Positions 25,459 to 34,583 of a stretch of 64,000 nt of DNA are shown piece after piece. The DNA is from Clostridium_AT stratigraminis (GTDB taxonomy: Bacteria; Bacillota; Clostridia; Clostridiales; Clostridiaceae), in assembly GCF_045310675.1 (NCBI RefSeq), contig NZ_JBJHZZ010000012.1, forward strand, positions 21,869 to 85,868, in the 5' to 3' direction. The translations under genes were made by a program, and so were the position numbers. A model generated the notes under the pieces. It saw nothing but the letters and a program-made list of their open reading frames with translations. It had not been told where the DNA came from and made no database searches. Numbering within the stretch: the stretch's first letter is position 1; the number at the start of each line of letters is the position of its first letter.

Positions 25459-26247
25459 CTAAATCAGCCTGTTCTTGCGCAAGCCTGCAGTCATAAACCG
25501 CCATGCCGCCTTTCTATTTGTTAACCAAGCTATTTGAGCGTCATTTTTGGTGTTCCTAAGTATTCTTGGTATGAAGAATTTTGCAACCGTTTCAGGTTTG
25601 TCTGCCAATATATTAAACAATTTTTTAAACTTTTCATCCGAGATGACTTCTGACTGTTCTCCGTCCGGTGTTTTTGTGATGAAATCAGTGAGCATCATGC
25701 CCGGAGATAAACGCCCAGCTATTACACCTGTTCCATCCAGTTCCTTTGCAAGCCCTTTCATAAAGTACGTTAATGCATGCTTGGTAGTACCGTATAGTAT
25801 TGTTTTGAGCTGTATCATGTTGTTTGAGCCAAGGCCCTCCATGCTGTATATCGCACCATGCCCCTGTTTTAGCATTCCCGTTGCAGCAATCTGTGAACCG
25901 TAAATCATGCCGATAATATTGGTTTGAATAATGTTCTCAGTGTAAGTTTCACCCGTTTCCCAAGAAAACTTGTGTGGCGTGTTTTGCCCGGCGTTATTAA
26001 TCCATATATCTATTGAGTTCCACTGCACCAAAGAAGCGTTCCATAGATTTTGCAGGCTTCCCTTTTTCTGGACGTTGCATGGAACATAGATATATTTTCC
26101 CTTATAAAGAGACAGTGAAGCGCTGGTGTCCTTAGGTAATGCTTCACCCCTGCCTGCTAGCGTAACATTACACCCGGCTCTCAGAAACTCCATTGCCATA
26201 GAAAGCCCAATACCACGTGTACTACCAGTTATTACTACATTTTTCAT
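25459..26247 (-). CDS. Short-chain dehydrogenase/reductase
   Basis: A 262-residue SDR oxidoreductase. The NAD(P)-binding motif is VVITGSTRGIGLSMAMEF. The inner motif is WINNAGQNTPH, and the Tyr-x3-Lys pair appears as LYGTTKHALTYF with a preceding Ser/Glu region (SMEGLGS). It has a strong AAAGGAGG site. It lies 11 bases after the original stop of the frameshifted flavodoxin gene, so the two were one operon. The substrate is unknown; pheophorbide-type reductases of plants have a similar layout with TspO, but that is speculation. Confidence 0.92.
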   Translation of the reverse strand: MKNVVITGSTRGIGLSMAMEFLRAGCNVTLAGRGEALPKDTSASLSLYKGKYIYVPCNVQKKGSLQNLWNASLVQWNSIDIWINNAGQNTPHKFSWETGETYTENIIQTNIIGMIYGSQIAATGMLKQGHGAIYSMEGLGSNNMIQLKTILYGTTKHALTYFMKGLAKELDGTGVIAGRLSPGMMLTDFITKTPDGEQSEVISDEKFKKLFNILADKPETVAKFFIPRILRNTKNDAQIAWLTNRKAAWRFMTAGLRKNRLI

Positions 26248-26260
26248 AAAAAGACCTCCT

Positions 26261-26745
26261 TTACCTTGTGTTCAGCCATTCCAGAACAGACTTGAGATTT
26301 TCCCCTTTCACTCCGTCAAAACCATTTTCAATAATAGAGATGGCTTCTTCGAGCTTTTCATCTTTGTCCTTGCGGCTTTAAGCATCTTTAAAAACATGGA
26401 CAGCATGATTTTATTCATACCTTTTAACTCTTTTAAAGGGAAACATCCGCCACGCAGATAGAAAAATGGTATGACCTTAATCCTATTCTTTGCGATAACC
26501 GCTTCGGTATTGGGCTCAGCGGTTCGTCCGGTGCCCGATCCACATATAGCTTTAACGTTATATTTTCGCAGTTTATCAAGACCCTGTATCTTCCCGACTT
26601 TCATCCAGCCGAGAAAAATAATTTCTTCGTCTTGACTAACCTTTGATAATTCTTTTACCCTAAAAACCTTTAGTCCCGTCTTTGCAGCGAGCATATCGGC
26701 ATACCTCTTTGTAAAACCTGTTTTTGATTCATAAACAATTAACAT
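26261..26745 (-). pseudogene. Flavodoxin-like gene with a one-base frameshift
   Basis: The start reads MLIVYESKTGFTKRYADMLA, a flavodoxin-type FMN-binding N-terminus, then IIFLGWMKVGKIQGLDKL. The first frame ends at 26308 in an odd basic tail (TKMKSSKKPSLLLKMVL). Shifting by one base near 26365-26372 restores a natural continuation, KDEKLEEAISIIENGFDGVK, ending in SVLEWLNTR and a TAA at 26261 next to the SDR ribosome site. One base has probably been lost. It could also be a sequencing error. Confidence 0.8.
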
Positions 26746-26840
26746 TTTATCTTAGACCTCCTTTAATTAAAATTATTCGCTACATCCAATCTGCTCTCTC
26801 GCCGCAAAAAACAATAAGAAAATTACAAACTAACTTAAAT

Positions 26841-29639
26841 TTAAGTATTTTCTATTGTATATACTGACATTTTAACTACCTTATTAAGCATTTCAATTAA
26901 TTTTTCTTTTTCACCACTCTCATTGGTAGCTATTCTTAATATGGGTAAATTTACTTTCTCTAATATTTCATCCTTTAATTTATCTCTAACTAACTGTTTC
27001 TCATTATTTCTATGAAATTCATGACCATCAACCTCAACTGCAAGCACTGGTTCCTTATCTTGTTTATTGAATATTAGAAAATCCACGTGTGACCAAGGAT
27101 TTTGTGCAAAGTTACATTCATCACTGCTTAATCTTGAAGTGTCCTTAACTATTGAGTTTAAAGGTACATGTATAACACATTTAAATGAGCTGAATTCAGA
27201 AAGACTCAACGCATCATCTATAACTCTGTACATTAAATTTTCAGACTGATATTCAGAAACATGCTTTTTTGAGTTCATATATTTTAAAAGTTTCCCAGAG
27301 TATTCACTATAGAGTAAATCAAATACGGATATTTTTTGGCTTTCAATTATTGCATTATCAAAGGAATTATATTCTATATATCTAATAAGATCTCCAATAT
27401 TAGTCCCATGCTGCTTAAATACCTTATTAGAAGTTACTACAATAAATTCTTTAACAGCACGAGAAACTGCTACATTTATAAGATTTGCATCATCAATAAA
27501 AGGATTAATATCATTTGCCACAGTTGTAAAAATAATAGTATCTTTTTCCCTACCCTGAAATTTATGAACTGTATCTACTTCTAATTCTTCCTTTCCTATA
27601 AGTCTATTAGTTTCATTAACCTGATTTCTGTAAGGGCAAATAATACCAATCTTACTTGGATCCTTATATGTATTCTTGTTTTTGCTTAAAATCTCATCTT
27701 TAATGACTTCTATTTGCCTTAGATTATACCAACCCTTTTGATTACCAATATCTATTCTGCGAGCATGATTTCCTGGAGCAGTTTTATAAAGTTTTAAAGG
27801 AGTATCTTCTGGAGTTTCCTCTGTCATAACAATAAGTTCATTGTTATAAAACTTCTCGTTACAAAAGCCTATTATTTTGGGATGGCATCTATAATGCTCA
27901 CTAAGCAAAGTTTTCGGCAATGCTTCCTTATATAGCTTCATTAGGGAAGCTATTATGCTGTGCTCACTATAATTATATACATTAGGTATATTAGCTTTAT
28001 AAAAATGCTCATCACTTATCTTTTCAAGTTCTGAGGGCACAATTTGAGGCAGCTGCTTTACATCGCCAACTATAACAACATTTTTACAGCAGGCTAGTGC
28101 TAAAGAGGCAGTAACCAAATCTACCTGTGAGGACTCATCAATTATTATATAATCAAACAAGTAGTTTTCTGTAACACTATTTAGTATTGAATGAGTAGTA
28201 CTTAATATAACTGGATACTCATTTATAAATTCTTTAAACCTAGCTTTATAGCTTTTGATTGTAAAATTCTCTCTATTTTTTATTGAATATTTGTTAAATA
28301 AGGCTGCTTTAAAAAGCTTTGCCGATATATCTGTATACTTTTCCATAAGTTCTTTAAAACTTTTACCCTCAAGTCTTAATTCTAAAAGTGCTATTCTCTT
28401 CTTTCTTTCATCAATGGCACTTATATAATAATCTCTTTTAAGTGAGGAAATTATATTTGTCATATTATTTTCATAAAGCTTAAATTTATAAATACCATAC
28501 TTATAAATCAAGTAAACCCTAGTTAATATCTTTCTATTACTATTTATATCTATAGTTTTTTCTAAGTATGTAAGAAATTCCAATATTGACTGAGTAGTCC
28601 ACCTTCTATGAAAAGAAAACCGTGAAGCTGGAATGTAACTATCATTAAAATTATTTTCAAAATAGCTTTGTTCTACTTCTAGTTTTGAAAGTTCTTCTTT
28701 AAGCTTTGCAATTTCGTTTTGTTTTTCTAAAAGATCATTTAAAGTCATTGAAGTAGTATTAAGTTGCTCTGATAGAGTTTTTACTTTCTCCTTCTCTATA
28801 TACCAGTTTTCAATATTAGGAATTTTACTTTGTTTATTTTCAAAAAAGTCAGCTTTATTTTTTGTATTACCAAGTAAGGAAGTTATAAAGCCATAGCCAT
28901 TCTTCTCCAGCTTCTCCTGGACATTGGAGGTTGCAGAATTATTACCCGATACTATACCAACAGTTTTTCCTTTAGCTACAGCATTTGCAATAATGTTTAA
29001 TATAGTTTGTGTCTTACCTGTTCCCGGCGGTCCTTCTATGATACTTATTGAATTCTCTAAGGCAGTTATTACAGCTTTCTTTTGACTAAGGTTGAATCCA
29101 AAAGGAAATATAAGGGTATCCTTAAAGCTTTTCTTTCTAATATCCTCTCTTGATAAGTAAGCAGCAAGCACACTTTTTTCACTTATTTTAGATATTTTTC
29201 CATACTGCTCAGCAAGCATGGTTCTGCCATCTTCCATAACACTTACATATGAAGACAGCTCTTTTAAATAGTTAAATATAATCTTAGGCTGTTTATCATT
29301 AAGACAGGAATTTTCAAAACTTACCTTTGATTTATGATAAGCTTCTGATCTACCGCTTTCCTCAATTACTTTTATATACTCTCCAAAATCAAGTACTTTT
29401 GAAGAACTCTTTATTGGAAAACCCTCTATCAATAAAATCCTTTGTTCTAAGTTAATTAATTTGGGATCTTTAAGAATACGTATATTTACAGATTTGTAGT
29501 TATAGGTTTTATTTGAAGATGTGAAAGTTACTGCTACTTGAGAATTTAAAAAATTAAGATTTCCTATTTCAGAGGTCTTATCTTCAAATTGGTTGGTTTT
29601 ATTGTTTTTTATTAGGATTAAAGTGTTTTCAGTGTTCAT
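26841..29639 (-). CDS. SF1 helicase (DNA2/NAM7-like) with C-terminal DUF2726-type nuclease domain
   Basis: A 932-residue protein. After an N-terminal region of about 190 residues come the helicase motifs: I IIEGPPGTGKTQTILNII, II FDYIIIDESSQVD, III VVIVGDVKQLPQIVP, IV-like LLSEHYRCHPKIIGFCN, V VDTVHKFQGREKDTIIF and VI INVAVSRAVKEFIVV. A coiled-coil insert lies near 270-330. The last 150 residues contain HVDFLIFNK, VLAVEVDGHEFH and LPILRIA, the D ... ExD/K pattern of DUF2726 (PD-(D/E)xK-like) nucleases. Helicase-nuclease fusions of this kind are frequent in defence islands. It is the downstream end of the island here and stands alone, 800 bases from the next gene. Confidence 0.9.
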   Translation of the reverse strand: MNTENTLILIKNNKTNQFEDKTSEIGNLNFLNSQVAVTFTSSNKTYNYKSVNIRILKDPKLINLEQRILLIEGFPIKSSSKVLDFGEYIKVIEESGRSEAYHKSKVSFENSCLNDKQPKIIFNYLKELSSYVSVMEDGRTMLAEQYGKISKISEKSVLAAYLSREDIRKKSFKDTLIFPFGFNLSQKKAVITALENSISIIEGPPGTGKTQTILNIIANAVAKGKTVGIVSGNNSATSNVQEKLEKNGYGFITSLLGNTKNKADFFENKQSKIPNIENWYIEKEKVKTLSEQLNTTSMTLNDLLEKQNEIAKLKEELSKLEVEQSYFENNFNDSYIPASRFSFHRRWTTQSILEFLTYLEKTIDINSNRKILTRVYLIYKYGIYKFKLYENNMTNIISSLKRDYYISAIDERKKRIALLELRLEGKSFKELMEKYTDISAKLFKAALFNKYSIKNRENFTIKSYKARFKEFINEYPVILSTTHSILNSVTENYLFDYIIIDESSQVDLVTASLALACCKNVVIVGDVKQLPQIVPSELEKISDEHFYKANIPNVYNYSEHSIIASLMKLYKEALPKTLLSEHYRCHPKIIGFCNEKFYNNELIVMTEETPEDTPLKLYKTAPGNHARRIDIGNQKGWYNLRQIEVIKDEILSKNKNTYKDPSKIGIICPYRNQVNETNRLIGKEELEVDTVHKFQGREKDTIIFTTVANDINPFIDDANLINVAVSRAVKEFIVVTSNKVFKQHGTNIGDLIRYIEYNSFDNAIIESQKISVFDLLYSEYSGKLLKYMNSKKHVSEYQSENLMYRVIDDALSLSEFSSFKCVIHVPLNSIVKDTSRLSSDECNFAQNPWSHVDFLIFNKQDKEPVLAVEVDGHEFHRNNEKQLVRDKLKDEILEKVNLPILRIATNESGEKEKLIEMLNKVVKMSVYTIENT

Positions 29640-29964
29640 TTTTGGCTCCTAATTATACATAATTAATATTATATATTTATATTCTTCACATATATGTAAT
29701 TTCCTTCAATTAAATACAAAGTTATGTAAGTTACCGCTGTTTATGTTAATTAAAACACTTTTGAGGTTAGATAATTAAAAGGGGTATCTATCGAACTTAA
29801 GTGTCAAAAAATCTCCGAGTAGGCCTTAAAAGTTTTATCTAAAAAGTAATTCCCACTATAAAATAAATTTTAATTATTAAATCTATGGTAAAAATTACTA
29901 GTATTTTAAAATTCATATTGTTTAAGATAATATCAGAAAGTAAATAAAGATTATAACAAAATAT
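29640..29964. other. AT-rich spacer before the hairpin-rich RNA
   Basis: Very AT-rich, with no reading frame and no clear hairpin. It should hold the promoters of the helicase gene (minus) and of the RNA at 29965-30410 (plus), but I cannot assign them firmly. Confidence 0.4.
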
Positions 29965-30410
29965 ATAAATGCTCCTGGAGCTTTTATATGTGGGAGCATA
30001 TGTATCAATAATTCTTAGGAATAAGAATATTTATACATATGTTAAGATTCTATATAGTTAGGAAAAGTATTATTATGGTCGAAGCTAAAGCTTTTATCAT
30101 AATAATATTCCAACTTATTATATTGGGTCGAAATAACATCATATAAGGTGTTGTAATGATGTATTATAGCCGTGAGGTTATAACATGTCGTGTAAATATG
30201 TTATATGGTGGAGCAAACCATTATTATAGGTAGTGATTTGTGTGTATATAGTCGAAAGATTATATACATATGATAAATTATTTATATTAGTGCTAGCATA
30301 ATCTTTACTTACTTTTTTTATAATGCAATTAATGAAAGCACTACTCTATGTTTCGAAAAACTAGAATACTTAATAACGCCAATAATTTCAAGAAAAATCA
30401 TTGGCGTTTT
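29965..30410 (+). ncRNA. Hairpin-rich structured non-coding RNA, class unknown
   Basis: About 450 bases without a reading frame can form at least seven successive hairpins: ATGCTCC/GGAGCAT (29969-29999), ATTCTT/AAGAAT (30011-30028), GTATTATTATG/CATAATAATAT (30067-30108), ACATCAT/ATGATGT (30136-30162), TATAGCC/GGTTATA with a GTGA tetraloop (30165-30182), ATGGT/ACCAT (30205-30221) and a 13-pair stem with a GAAA tetraloop (30241-30270). G-U pairs and GNRA loops fit only the plus strand. It ends in a terminator with arms AACGCCAAT and ATTGGCGTT plus TTTT (30375-30410). GTCGAA recurs three times (30078, 30127, 30251). The layout recalls the large ornate bacterial RNAs, but I cannot match it to any class. 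Confidence 0.7.
30375..30410 (+). terminator. Terminator of the structured RNA
   Basis: Nine-pair stem with arms AACGCCAAT and ATTGGCGTT followed by TTTT on the plus strand. The minus-strand tail is poorer in T, so the main use is for the plus-strand RNA. It may also serve the minus-strand gene ending at 30457. Confidence 0.75.
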
Positions 30411-30456
30411 CTATACAATAAAATACCTATACATATTTAGATTAATCTATACGTTT

Positions 30457-31041
30457 TTATTCTCCGCCTCCTGGAAACTTATATTCATAAACTACTTTAT
30501 TATCTTTGTCCATTCCAATAATTTTAGTAAAAGTAGATTGCCCACTATTACTATCAAACCAAGAGAATATAAACATATTATTCTTATCTAGCTGATATTC
30601 AAGGGATTCTGTCGTATTGCCTTTCTTAACTTGAAGGCTAACTTTAGTAATATTTATATCATTGACATATCCATATAAGTTCCATAGAAATTTATTGTCT
30701 TTTACTGCAGCACCGCTCCAAGTGTAAGTAATCTTTTCATTAAAATTAATAGGAGTTCCTGCAACACTACCTCCTGCAAATTTCCATGTAATTAAATTTC
30801 GTTCAAAAGCCTGAGCGGAAAACCAATTTTTATATTTAGCTAAATAAATTTTTACATTGTCTTTATTTAATTCTTTAATTATTTCAGAAGGTCCATAATT
30901 CATTGTTCTTTCAGAGTTTTTAAAAGCCTGAAGAGGAGTAAAACTTTTATAGTTTAGTACATAATAATAACAACAGGCCACTACTAAAATGACTGCTACT
31001 ATCCATTCAATTATAGCTTTGGACTTTTCATTTAATTTCAT
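30457..31041 (-). CDS. Membrane-anchored protein of 194 residues, unrecognised
   Basis: One N-terminal hydrophobic helix (IIEWIVAVILVVACCYYYVL, residues about 9-28) is followed by an extracytoplasmic beta-rich domain with several Trp (YKNWFSAQAFERNLITWKFA, TYTWSGAAV). I do not recognise the family. The start overlaps the upstream gene by one base (TAATG), so the two are translated together. Confidence 0.7.
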   Translation of the reverse strand: MKLNEKSKAIIEWIVAVILVVACCYYYVLNYKSFTPLQAFKNSERTMNYGPSEIIKELNKDNVKIYLAKYKNWFSAQAFERNLITWKFAGGSVAGTPINFNEKITYTWSGAAVKDNKFLWNLYGYVNDINITKVSLQVKKGNTTESLEYQLDKNNMFIFSWFDSNSGQSTFTKIIGMDKDNKVVYEYKFPGGGE

Positions 31042-31529
31042 TATTTGCTACCCCCTTTATCAACAGGGATAACTACCTCTCCAACCCTATCATACCATTC
31101 TAATCTAATGGTTATTTCTTTTGTCGCCTTGCTTATTCTCTCATAGTTAATAATTCCATCTTCTCCCCAAAATTTTCCACTTGATGAACCACCACCTTGG
31201 TGTTTATTTCCTGCATCAGCATATAATAGCAATACGTTGCTTGGGAAACTCCACCCAGGTTCTTCTACAATCTTATACCTTAAAATTGTTTGAGTATCTG
31301 TATTAATAATTCTTTCAATATAGATAGTATCATTATCTATGGGAATTTTCTTATTAACCTCTATTACTTCTGCTTTTCCGTTCTTAACTAATGTTTTTAA
31401 TTCATCATTAAAGTACTTTCCCTTTGGAAAGCCTGTAATTATCAAAGGGATTAATAAAAGAGAGCAAATTACCATAATACCTCTTCTTAATGATTTCAAA
31501 TACTTCACTCCTGATACTTTATTACTCAT
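31041..31529 (-). CDS. Secreted or anchored protein, unrecognised
   Basis: I take the ATG at 31529 (MSNKVSGVKYLKSLRRGIMV), which has a GAGGA site upstream; an earlier in-frame ATG overlaps that site. A hydrophobic segment (IMVICSLLLIPLIITGFP) follows, then a domain of about 120 residues with YIERIINTDTQTILRYKIVE and ITIRLEWYDRVGEVVIP. That domain resembles the beta-sandwich parts of DUF4179-type anti-sigma proteins only loosely. It pairs with the gene at 30457. Confidence 0.7.
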   Translation of the reverse strand: MSNKVSGVKYLKSLRRGIMVICSLLLIPLIITGFPKGKYFNDELKTLVKNGKAEVIEVNKKIPIDNDTIYIERIINTDTQTILRYKIVEEPGWSFPSNVLLLYADAGNKHQGGGSSSGKFWGEDGIINYERISKATKEITIRLEWYDRVGEVVIPVDKGGSK

Positions 31530-31636
31530 AATATAATACATCCTCATATCTTATTTTCTAGTTTTATCTCTTTATTCCGTAATTTTGAAATGTATCCATA
31601 TATATATTATATCATATATATATTGTTAAACTACCT

Positions 31637-31897
31637 TTGGCAATCATGGTTTCGCAAGAGGTTCTATATTTGAAGTGGCTTAAGGCTGTAAAATCTAGCT
31701 TTAAAGGTTTCCCTTACCTTGGCATATGGACAAAATACCCAAATGGATCTTTCCTATGCATAGAGCCTTGGTTTGGACATGGAGATTATGAAGATGTAAT
31801 TTATTCAAAAAACTTCTGATTTAAACACTGGGAAGGTGTTCTATCTTTAGCAGAAGGCATTAACTTTGAACACCCATATGAAATAGAGATTCTATAA
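31637..31897 (+). pseudogene. C-terminal remnant of an aldose 1-epimerase gene
   Basis: The plus strand reads FKGFPYLGIWTKYPNGSFLC then IEPWFGHGDYEDVIYSKNF, an in-frame TGA, and then HWEGVLSLAEGINFEHPYEI and a stop at 31897. This is the C-terminal signature of LacX/GalM-type aldose epimerases (PYLGIW, CIEPWxG, EGxxxLxxGExFE). About two thirds of the gene is missing and a stop breaks the rest. Confidence 0.75.
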
Positions 31898-32006
31898 TGT
31901 AGAAACCGTAACCTTTGATAATATAACTATTAAAAGCATATAGAAATGACCAGTCAAAAGTCTATATTAATACTTTGCTGGCCAATCTAGAGCCTACTTG
32001 CTTATT

Positions 32007-32750
32007 TTATAAAACTTGTTCCCAGATCAATACAGTGCCGTTATTTATTTTATTTATTTTCACATTCGGTATTGCTGCTATAACTGCGCAAATTGCTGAA
32101 GCTCCCCTTCTTCTATAGTCATCGCTTACTTCAGCGCTAGAAATACTACCGTTGTTTTTTAGCTTTATTAAAATTTCTCTAAATCTTTCAATATCAAAGT
32201 GTCTTTCTTTCCCGTTAGAGTTAATTATGGTAATTCCCTCTCTATTTACATCGATTATTCTTATTATTGATTTCCTACTAATATGTGGTAAGTCTCTTCC
32301 TTTAAGATTCATAATATAATTTTCCCAAATATCATCAAACCAATCTAATTTCTCGTATTTTAACTTATTCCTTTCAAGGTCCACCTTACTTAATAGTGAT
32401 TCATCACAATTTAAAACAAATTCCTTACCCCATATTTCAACTTCAAGCTTTTCTGCAGCCTTACTTGCGTTTTCTGTTAATTCACCCAAAGTCACAATAG
32501 CGGAGTTAGTACAGTCATAAAATGCTGCAGCTCCATATGTATGATAAATAGTCTCTAAATTGACCTTTCGTTTTATATATTTTTTTACTTGTATTCCTAA
32601 CTTTATACTACCTTTGTTCGCTATAATATCTATTCCAACATCTTCTCCTAATTCAATAGGATTTACAATATACCCTTGTTGTAAAAGCACTTGGCATATC
32701 AGTTTTTCAAACTGACTAGACGAAAGATCATAAATATCTTTAAAATTCAT
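32007..32750 (-). CDS. Mrr-like restriction endonuclease
   Basis: A 247-residue protein with an N-terminal Mrr_cat domain: LSSSQFEKLICQVLLQQGY, then GEDVGIDIIANKGSIKLG and IQVKKY, giving the catalytic E ... D ... QxK set. The C-terminal half contains a winged-helix-like segment (EVSDDYRRRGASAICAVIAA). Mrr enzymes cut modified DNA. It is the last gene of a four-gene unit with mcrB, mcrC and a 165-residue gene, 27 bases after the latter. Confidence 0.88.
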   Translation of the reverse strand: MNFKDIYDLSSSQFEKLICQVLLQQGYIVNPIELGEDVGIDIIANKGSIKLGIQVKKYIKRKVNLETIYHTYGAAAFYDCTNSAIVTLGELTENASKAAEKLEVEIWGKEFVLNCDESLLSKVDLERNKLKYEKLDWFDDIWENYIMNLKGRDLPHISRKSIIRIIDVNREGITIINSNGKERHFDIERFREILIKLKNNGSISSAEVSDDYRRRGASAICAVIAAIPNVKINKINNGTVLIWEQVL

Positions 32751-32777
32751 GATAGCCCTCCTTAACTTAATTCTCTT

Positions 32778-33275
32778 TTAACCATTCACCCACCTATTCA
32801 TGAACTCCCAGTCTCTAACTGTCCCGTCATCATTTAATATTCTTAGATAAACTCCATCACCTTTACCCACCATATAAATAGCATTTGCTGAGTTATAAGT
32901 ACCAGCCATTCCATTGTTTAAACAATATTCAATAAATGCATCTCGACCAGTATCAATGTTTTCAGATACATAAGCCACTATGTATATATCAAATGGACTG
33001 GCTCCAAGCTTATCAAAGCTGCTATTTAAGATGTGCTCTCGTAATATTTGAATTCTTTTTCGTTCATCTGCAGTTAACATTTCCTTATGTATTTTTTCAA
33101 AGTTATAGTGCTTATAGGATCTTTGTTCCCATGGCTTAAGCTTACTATAATCGCCACCATTTTCATCTAGCTTCCCTATCATATTTTTCACATTATATAC
33201 TGTTGGTATAATCTTTTCAGACTTTATTTTCTTACCTCTAAGCTCGAAAGGTAATTCAAAAGGCTTGTCAAACAT
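32778..33275 (-). CDS. 165-residue protein in the McrBC operon, unrecognised
   Basis: I do not recognise it. The sequence is soluble: a basic N-terminal half (RGKKIKSEKIIPTVYNVKNM; ADERKRIQILREH) and a C-terminal part with NSANAIYMVGKGDGVYLRIL, a beta-rich turn. It lies 15 bases after mcrC and 27 before the Mrr-like gene, so it is co-transcribed and probably an accessory subunit or regulator of the restriction system (inference). Confidence 0.7.
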   Translation of the reverse strand: MFDKPFELPFELRGKKIKSEKIIPTVYNVKNMIGKLDENGGDYSKLKPWEQRSYKHYNFEKIHKEMLTADERKRIQILREHILNSSFDKLGASPFDIYIVAYVSENIDTGRDAFIEYCLNNGMAGTYNSANAIYMVGKGDGVYLRILNDDGTVRDWEFMNRWVNG

Positions 33276-33290
33276 AATTTAACTCCTTTA

Positions 33291-34583
33291 TTAAATATTT
33301 TGATTAAATAGATTTAATAGTTTATCCTTAATAATATCTCTGCTTTTAATCCCTTCATTTATTAAGTTTAAATAATCATTTATATTGATTGCTCTTACAT
33401 TAATACAAGGCTTGACTATATTGCACTCTAGAGTATTGATAAATATTTTCTGGAAAATGTCATCATTATTTTCATATTGAGGATAAATAATAAATATATT
33501 TGCTTTACTTTTAAACATATTATAAAAATATAATCCGTAAAAGGTCAACTGATAGATATCCTCATTGTATACATGATGATAGCCGTAAGCTTTATTTTTA
33601 GTATCTATAACTATTACTTCTTCATCATTTTTACTTCTTAGTATAATGTCAGGCTTTATTTTTCTATAAGTACCATTTTTATAATTTAATATAGCATTTC
33701 CTACTTCAAACTGAGGTTTTACTTCATAGCTGCTCACTAGATATTTAGCAGTTAAAGCAGCAACAAAGCCTTCAAATAGTTCATTCATATCAATAAGCAA
33801 GGAATATCTGCTATTATGCTCACCAGCCTTATATAAGTCTCCAATTCCAATACTTTCAATTAACAGCTTGGAATAATAATGAACTTCTTTATACTCCGAG
33901 TTTAATCTATTATAGCTTATTTCTGGAACCTTCTCCCCTCTATATTCCTCACAAATCTCTTTAAACAAGCTAGCATAATTCTTTATTTTCTTCCTATTAT
34001 TATTATCTGTAGTTATTTTAGCAGCAATATTAAGTGCTTTGTGTATTATTTGATTCTCTAATACATTTGTATTTAGTTCCTCATAATTACAAAAGATGCT
34101 ATCTCCTCTTAAGAAATTTTTAGTAAGCTGGTTTTTAAAATCTATTCTCCCTCTTATAACCTTTAGGTTCTCATTGAAACTCACATATTCTCTAAAGATA
34201 CCGCCTTTAATTATATTGAAAACTTCTTCTAGTAACAGGCTAATAATTATTTCATATAAATCTTCTTTTGATTTATTAATGCTTAAATTTTGCTTAAAGC
34301 TCTTATACTTAACATCTTTTGTAAAAAGAATTAACTGTATTAGCCTTGAGAAATCATGGTCAAATCTGGGGTAAATATTAATTCTTTCTTTACTTAATTG
34401 AATAGTTCCAATATAGTTTAGTGGTTTTATATAAATCCCATTATAATCTTCTCTAAGGTAATACCTGCATTCACCTTTTTTAATATCTTCATACTGTAGT
34501 CTGCTGAGATGCATGCGATCCTCATCATCAAGATATTGCTTTTCAATTAAACCTTCCTGACCATACTCGATTAGATTAATCAT
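33291..34583 (-). CDS. mcrC: McrC family subunit of a McrBC restriction system
   Basis: McrC supplies the nuclease that works with the McrB GTPase. About 430 residues. The nuclease motifs are seen near 320-345: KPDIILRSKNDEEVIVIDTK with the D ... DxK pattern, followed by VYNEDIYQLTFYG. I choose the ATG at 34583 with GGTGGG before it; it overlaps the mcrB stop by 8 bases, so translation is coupled. Confidence 0.92.
   Translation of the reverse strand: MINLIEYGQEGLIEKQYLDDEDRMHLSRLQYEDIKKGECRYYLREDYNGIYIKPLNYIGTIQLSKERINIYPRFDHDFSRLIQLILFTKDVKYKSFKQNLSINKSKEDLYEIIISLLLEEVFNIIKGGIFREYVSFNENLKVIRGRIDFKNQLTKNFLRGDSIFCNYEELNTNVLENQIIHKALNIAAKITTDNNNRKKIKNYASLFKEICEEYRGEKVPEISYNRLNSEYKEVHYYSKLLIESIGIGDLYKAGEHNSRYSLLIDMNELFEGFVAALTAKYLVSSYEVKPQFEVGNAILNYKNGTYRKIKPDIILRSKNDEEVIVIDTKNKAYGYHHVYNEDIYQLTFYGLYFYNMFKSKANIFIIYPQYENNDDIFQKIFINTLECNIVKPCINVRAININDYLNLINEGIKSRDIIKDKLLNLFNQNI

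Noticed and set aside
29965..30410. Type III toxin-antitoxin RNA, retron RNA or CRISPR array
   Set aside because: No regular tandem repeats, no reverse transcriptase and no toxin-like gene next to it.
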